Source: an uncultured Ruminococcus sp. (GTDB lineage Bacteria; Bacillota; Clostridia; Oscillospirales; Acutalibacteraceae). From it: a stretch of DNA of 5,294 nucleotides. The notes beneath the pieces were generated by a model. That model was given only the letters and a program-made list of their open reading frames with translations. It had not been told where the DNA came from and searched no databases. Positions 3,241 to 5,294 of this stretch are shown here, piece after piece (position 1 is the first letter of the stretch; each line of letters opens with the position of its first letter). Position numbers and translations under genes: made by a program. Where the stretch lies: NCBI GenBank assembly GCA_900554995.1, contig USJJ01000115.1, forward strand, positions 1-5,294. The letters are read 5' to 3'.

Positions 3241-5294
3241 TTAATTTACTTTAATTGTAATAATTTCAAACGGTTTTGCAATAAAACTTACAGATTTATC
3301 TTTTATTTCTATATTTTCAATGTCATTTTCCAAAAGGTCACAAAGCACCGCCTTTTTAATCTCAAAGCCGAAGCTGAGCGTAACCTTTGTTTTCTCGTTA
3401 TAGCTCTCGTAGCCACGAACCACAATATCGTTGCTGTCCTCGGCTTTTTTAATCGTTTCGACAATGAAATTATCCTTGTCACAGGAAACAAACGAATATT
3501 CATCCGGCAGATTTCCGTCCTGCTTATCTATCGGGAATGCCTTCATCGGGTTGTTCAGCTCGTATGCCGTTTGAACCGTGCCTGCGGATCTGTAATTTCC
3601 GGCGTGCGGAAGAAGCGAGTAGGTAAAAATATGCTCTCCCTTGTCGGCTTCCGGATCGGGGTAAGTTGCACACTTGAAAAGTGAGAGCTTCATTGTGCCG
3701 TTATCGACATTGTGACCGTACTTACAGTCATTCAAAAGGCTCACGCCGTAGCCATAGTCCGAAAGATCCATATATTTATGTCCGCAAACCTCAAATTTGG
3801 CTGCGTCCCAGCTTGTGTTTTTATGGGTCGGGCGCTCAACCGAACCGAACTGAATTTCATAGGTCGCCTTGTCTGTATTGACATCAACGTCAAATGCCGC
3901 CTTAACCATAAGGTGTTCCTGATGCCAGTCGGCATAAGTATTAAAATCAATTCTTGCGCTGTTGTCATAGAACCAAATCTTTTGACAGAACAGGGATTTA
4001 TAGAATTTTCTCTTTATATTGAAACCAAAGCGTGCACCCTCGTCGATAAATTCAACCGAGGAAACATCGTTTATCTCGTACTTCTTCTCCGTATAATAGT
4101 TTGAAAGCTCCCACGCATCGTAGGAATACGGGAGATCCTCAAATGCCTCAATGTAGTTTCCTCTTCCGCCCTCGCGGAGAACCTCACGGTCGTTTATTTT
4201 ATCATAAAGTCTCGTTATAACATAGCTGTCGTCAAACTCAACAATATAATTTGATGTTTCAAGGTGCTTGCCGTCGATCTTATACTCCGACTTATATTCA
4301 TCGAGCTCAACAACCTTATAGCCCTTTGCGGGTATGCCGTTCACACGGTAGCTCTTGCCCTCATAATGTACAAATCCGTTGCTGACAAACGAGTTCGGAT
4401 TAAAGACAACAACTCCGCCGTCGGTTTTGATATTCGATATTATGGTATTATATGCGTCGCTCTCCGCCTTGTGACCGATTGCGGCAATTTTTGCGTAGTC
4501 CTTGTCGCACTGTTCATAAACGGAATGAATTGATGAGCCCGGGATTATGTCATGGAACTGATTAAGAAGTATGCACTCCCAGCCCTCGTTAAGCTTGTCC
4601 TGAGGATAGTCTGCGCCGAAAAGCTTATGTGTCATTGCAGAAACCATCTCGGCATTCTGATAGAGGATCTCGCTCTTTCTGTTATTTTTCTTGTTCTTCG
4701 CCTGGGAGGTATATGTACCTCTGTGAAATTCAAGATAAAGCTCACCGACCCATTTCGGCAGTCTCTTGCTGCCCTCGGTCTTTTTCCTCAGCCTTTCGAG
4801 AAAATCGCCTGCGAACTCCCAGTGCGGCTGAGGGCAGTTTGCAACGCCGTATTTAAGCCTTTCAAGCAATTCAATATTCTCGGTCTCCGGTCCGCCGCCT
4901 CCGTCACCGTGACCGAACGGCATCATAACCTCATTTGTAAGCTCTTTCGGCTCAAAACGGTCATATGTACCCTTGAGATAAGAAGCCCTCGTCATCGGTA
5001 TATATGTTGCAAAGATGCCGTCGAGTTCGCCCTTGTTATTAAGCTCCTTTGCAGTCATGAAATAAGAAAAGACCTCAGAGCCGTCAATACCCTTCCACAT
5101 AAATGTGTCGTAAGGCATTCTGTTTGTCTCGTTCCAACTGATTTTTGACGTAACAAATTTATCAATGCCGCTTTTTTTCATAATCTGCGGCATGGCTGCA
5201 CTGTAACCGAAAACATCGGGCAGCCATATTATCCTGTTGTCAACGCCGAACTCCTTTTTAAAGAAACGTTTGCCGAAAATGATCTGACGGACAA
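3241..5294 (-). CDS. GH38 alpha-mannosidase, N-terminus outside window
   Basis: The frame runs from the right edge to TAA at 3243-3241. The Met at 5193 is not the start: 33 further codons upstream read as the conserved WLPDVFGYSAAMPQ region. The 683 visible residues include, counting from the edge, PDVFG with the likely nucleophile Asp26, KISWNETNRMPYDTFMWKGI (the usual substrate-side loop), GHGDGGGGPE with Asp130, a middle helical domain with HRGTYTSQAKNKKNNR, and NQFHDIIPGSS with His247, the usual zinc ligand. The rest is the C-terminal beta-sandwich region, ending PFEIITIKVN as family members do. It would hydrolyse terminal alpha-mannosides with retention, using a zinc ion; the first His-x-Asp zinc ligands lie beyond the window. 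Known family members are about 1,000 residues, so roughly a third is missing. No signal peptide can be judged. It is the most upstream visible gene of the leftward operon, so the promoter lies outside. Confidence 0.93.
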   Translation of the reverse strand, partial: VRQIIFGKRFFKKEFGVDNRIIWLPDVFGYSAAMPQIMKKSGIDKFVTSKISWNETNRMPYDTFMWKGIDGSEVFSYFMTAKELNNKGELDGIFATYIPMTRASYLKGTYDRFEPKELTNEVMMPFGHGDGGGGPETENIELLERLKYGVANCPQPHWEFAGDFLERLRKKTEGSKRLPKWVGELYLEFHRGTYTSQAKNKKNNRKSEILYQNAEMVSAMTHKLFGADYPQDKLNEGWECILLNQFHDIIPGSSIHSVYEQCDKDYAKIAAIGHKAESDAYNTIISNIKTDGGVVVFNPNSFVSNGFVHYEGKSYRVNGIPAKGYKVVELDEYKSEYKIDGKHLETSNYIVEFDDSYVITRLYDKINDREVLREGGRGNYIEAFEDLPYSYDAWELSNYYTEKKYEINDVSSVEFIDEGARFGFNIKRKFYKSLFCQKIWFYDNSARIDFNTYADWHQEHLMVKAAFDVDVNTDKATYEIQFGSVERPTHKNTSWDAAKFEVCGHKYMDLSDYGYGVSLLNDCKYGHNVDNGTMKLSLFKCATYPDPEADKGEHIFTYSLLPHAGNYRSAGTVQTAYELNNPMKAFPIDKQDGNLPDEYSFVSCDKDNFIVETIKKAEDSNDIVVRGYESYNEKTKVTLSFGFEIKKAVLCDLLENDIENIEIKDKSVSFIAKPFEIITIKVN

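Noticed and set aside
2992..3684. Plus-strand 230-residue frame, the longest on that strand
   Set aside because: Antisense to the mannosidase end, the tandem repeat and the secreted protein start; no ribosome site and no recognisable protein pattern.
4552..5148. Plus-strand 198-residue frame
   Set aside because: Antisense to conserved GH38 catalytic and middle domains, which explain the codon pattern.

Overview
The window looks like a chromosomal piece of a low-to-moderate-GC Firmicute, most likely a gut Clostridia (Ruminococcus/Oscillospiraceae-like). This is an inference from AGGAGG ribosome sites, near-consensus TTGACA/TATAAT promoters, simple hairpin-plus-T terminators, a fused shikimate dehydrogenase/shikimate kinase and a GH38 alpha-mannosidase. 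No taxonomic marker is present, so the assignment is tentative.

Left part (1-1080, plus strand). The window opens inside a membrane protein whose last 100 residues end at 303. Then comes an array of three small related units. Two (622-729 and 915-1022) are intact genes for 35-residue peptides with two predicted amphipathic helices and no secretion leader. Each has its own strong promoter, a palindrome at the predicted mRNA 5' end, an AGGAGG site 8 nt before ATG, and a terminator. A third, divergent unit (390-497) aligns over exactly the same 36 codons, but it has ACG where ATG should be, no ribosome site in the right place and an eroded promoter, so it looks like a decayed copy. The array is the most unusual content of the window.

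Right part (1083-5294, minus strand). Three genes run leftward with 28-39 nt gaps and are probably one operon: a GH38 alpha-mannosidase (5' end outside the window), then a secreted, probably membrane-anchored protein with a Lys/Thr-rich linker, then a two-domain AroE-AroK protein. The AroE-AroK protein departs from the family at several substrate-binding positions in both domains. The operon converges on the peptide array, and a strong hairpin at 1038-1072 separates them.

Functional links are limited. The mannosidase would trim alpha-mannosides from host or dietary glycans or from their imported fragments. The secreted protein is unknown. The AroE-AroK protein would act in aromatic amino acid or a related pathway. 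Nothing in the window ties the peptides to the operon, and no exporter, immunity gene or kinase for them is visible.
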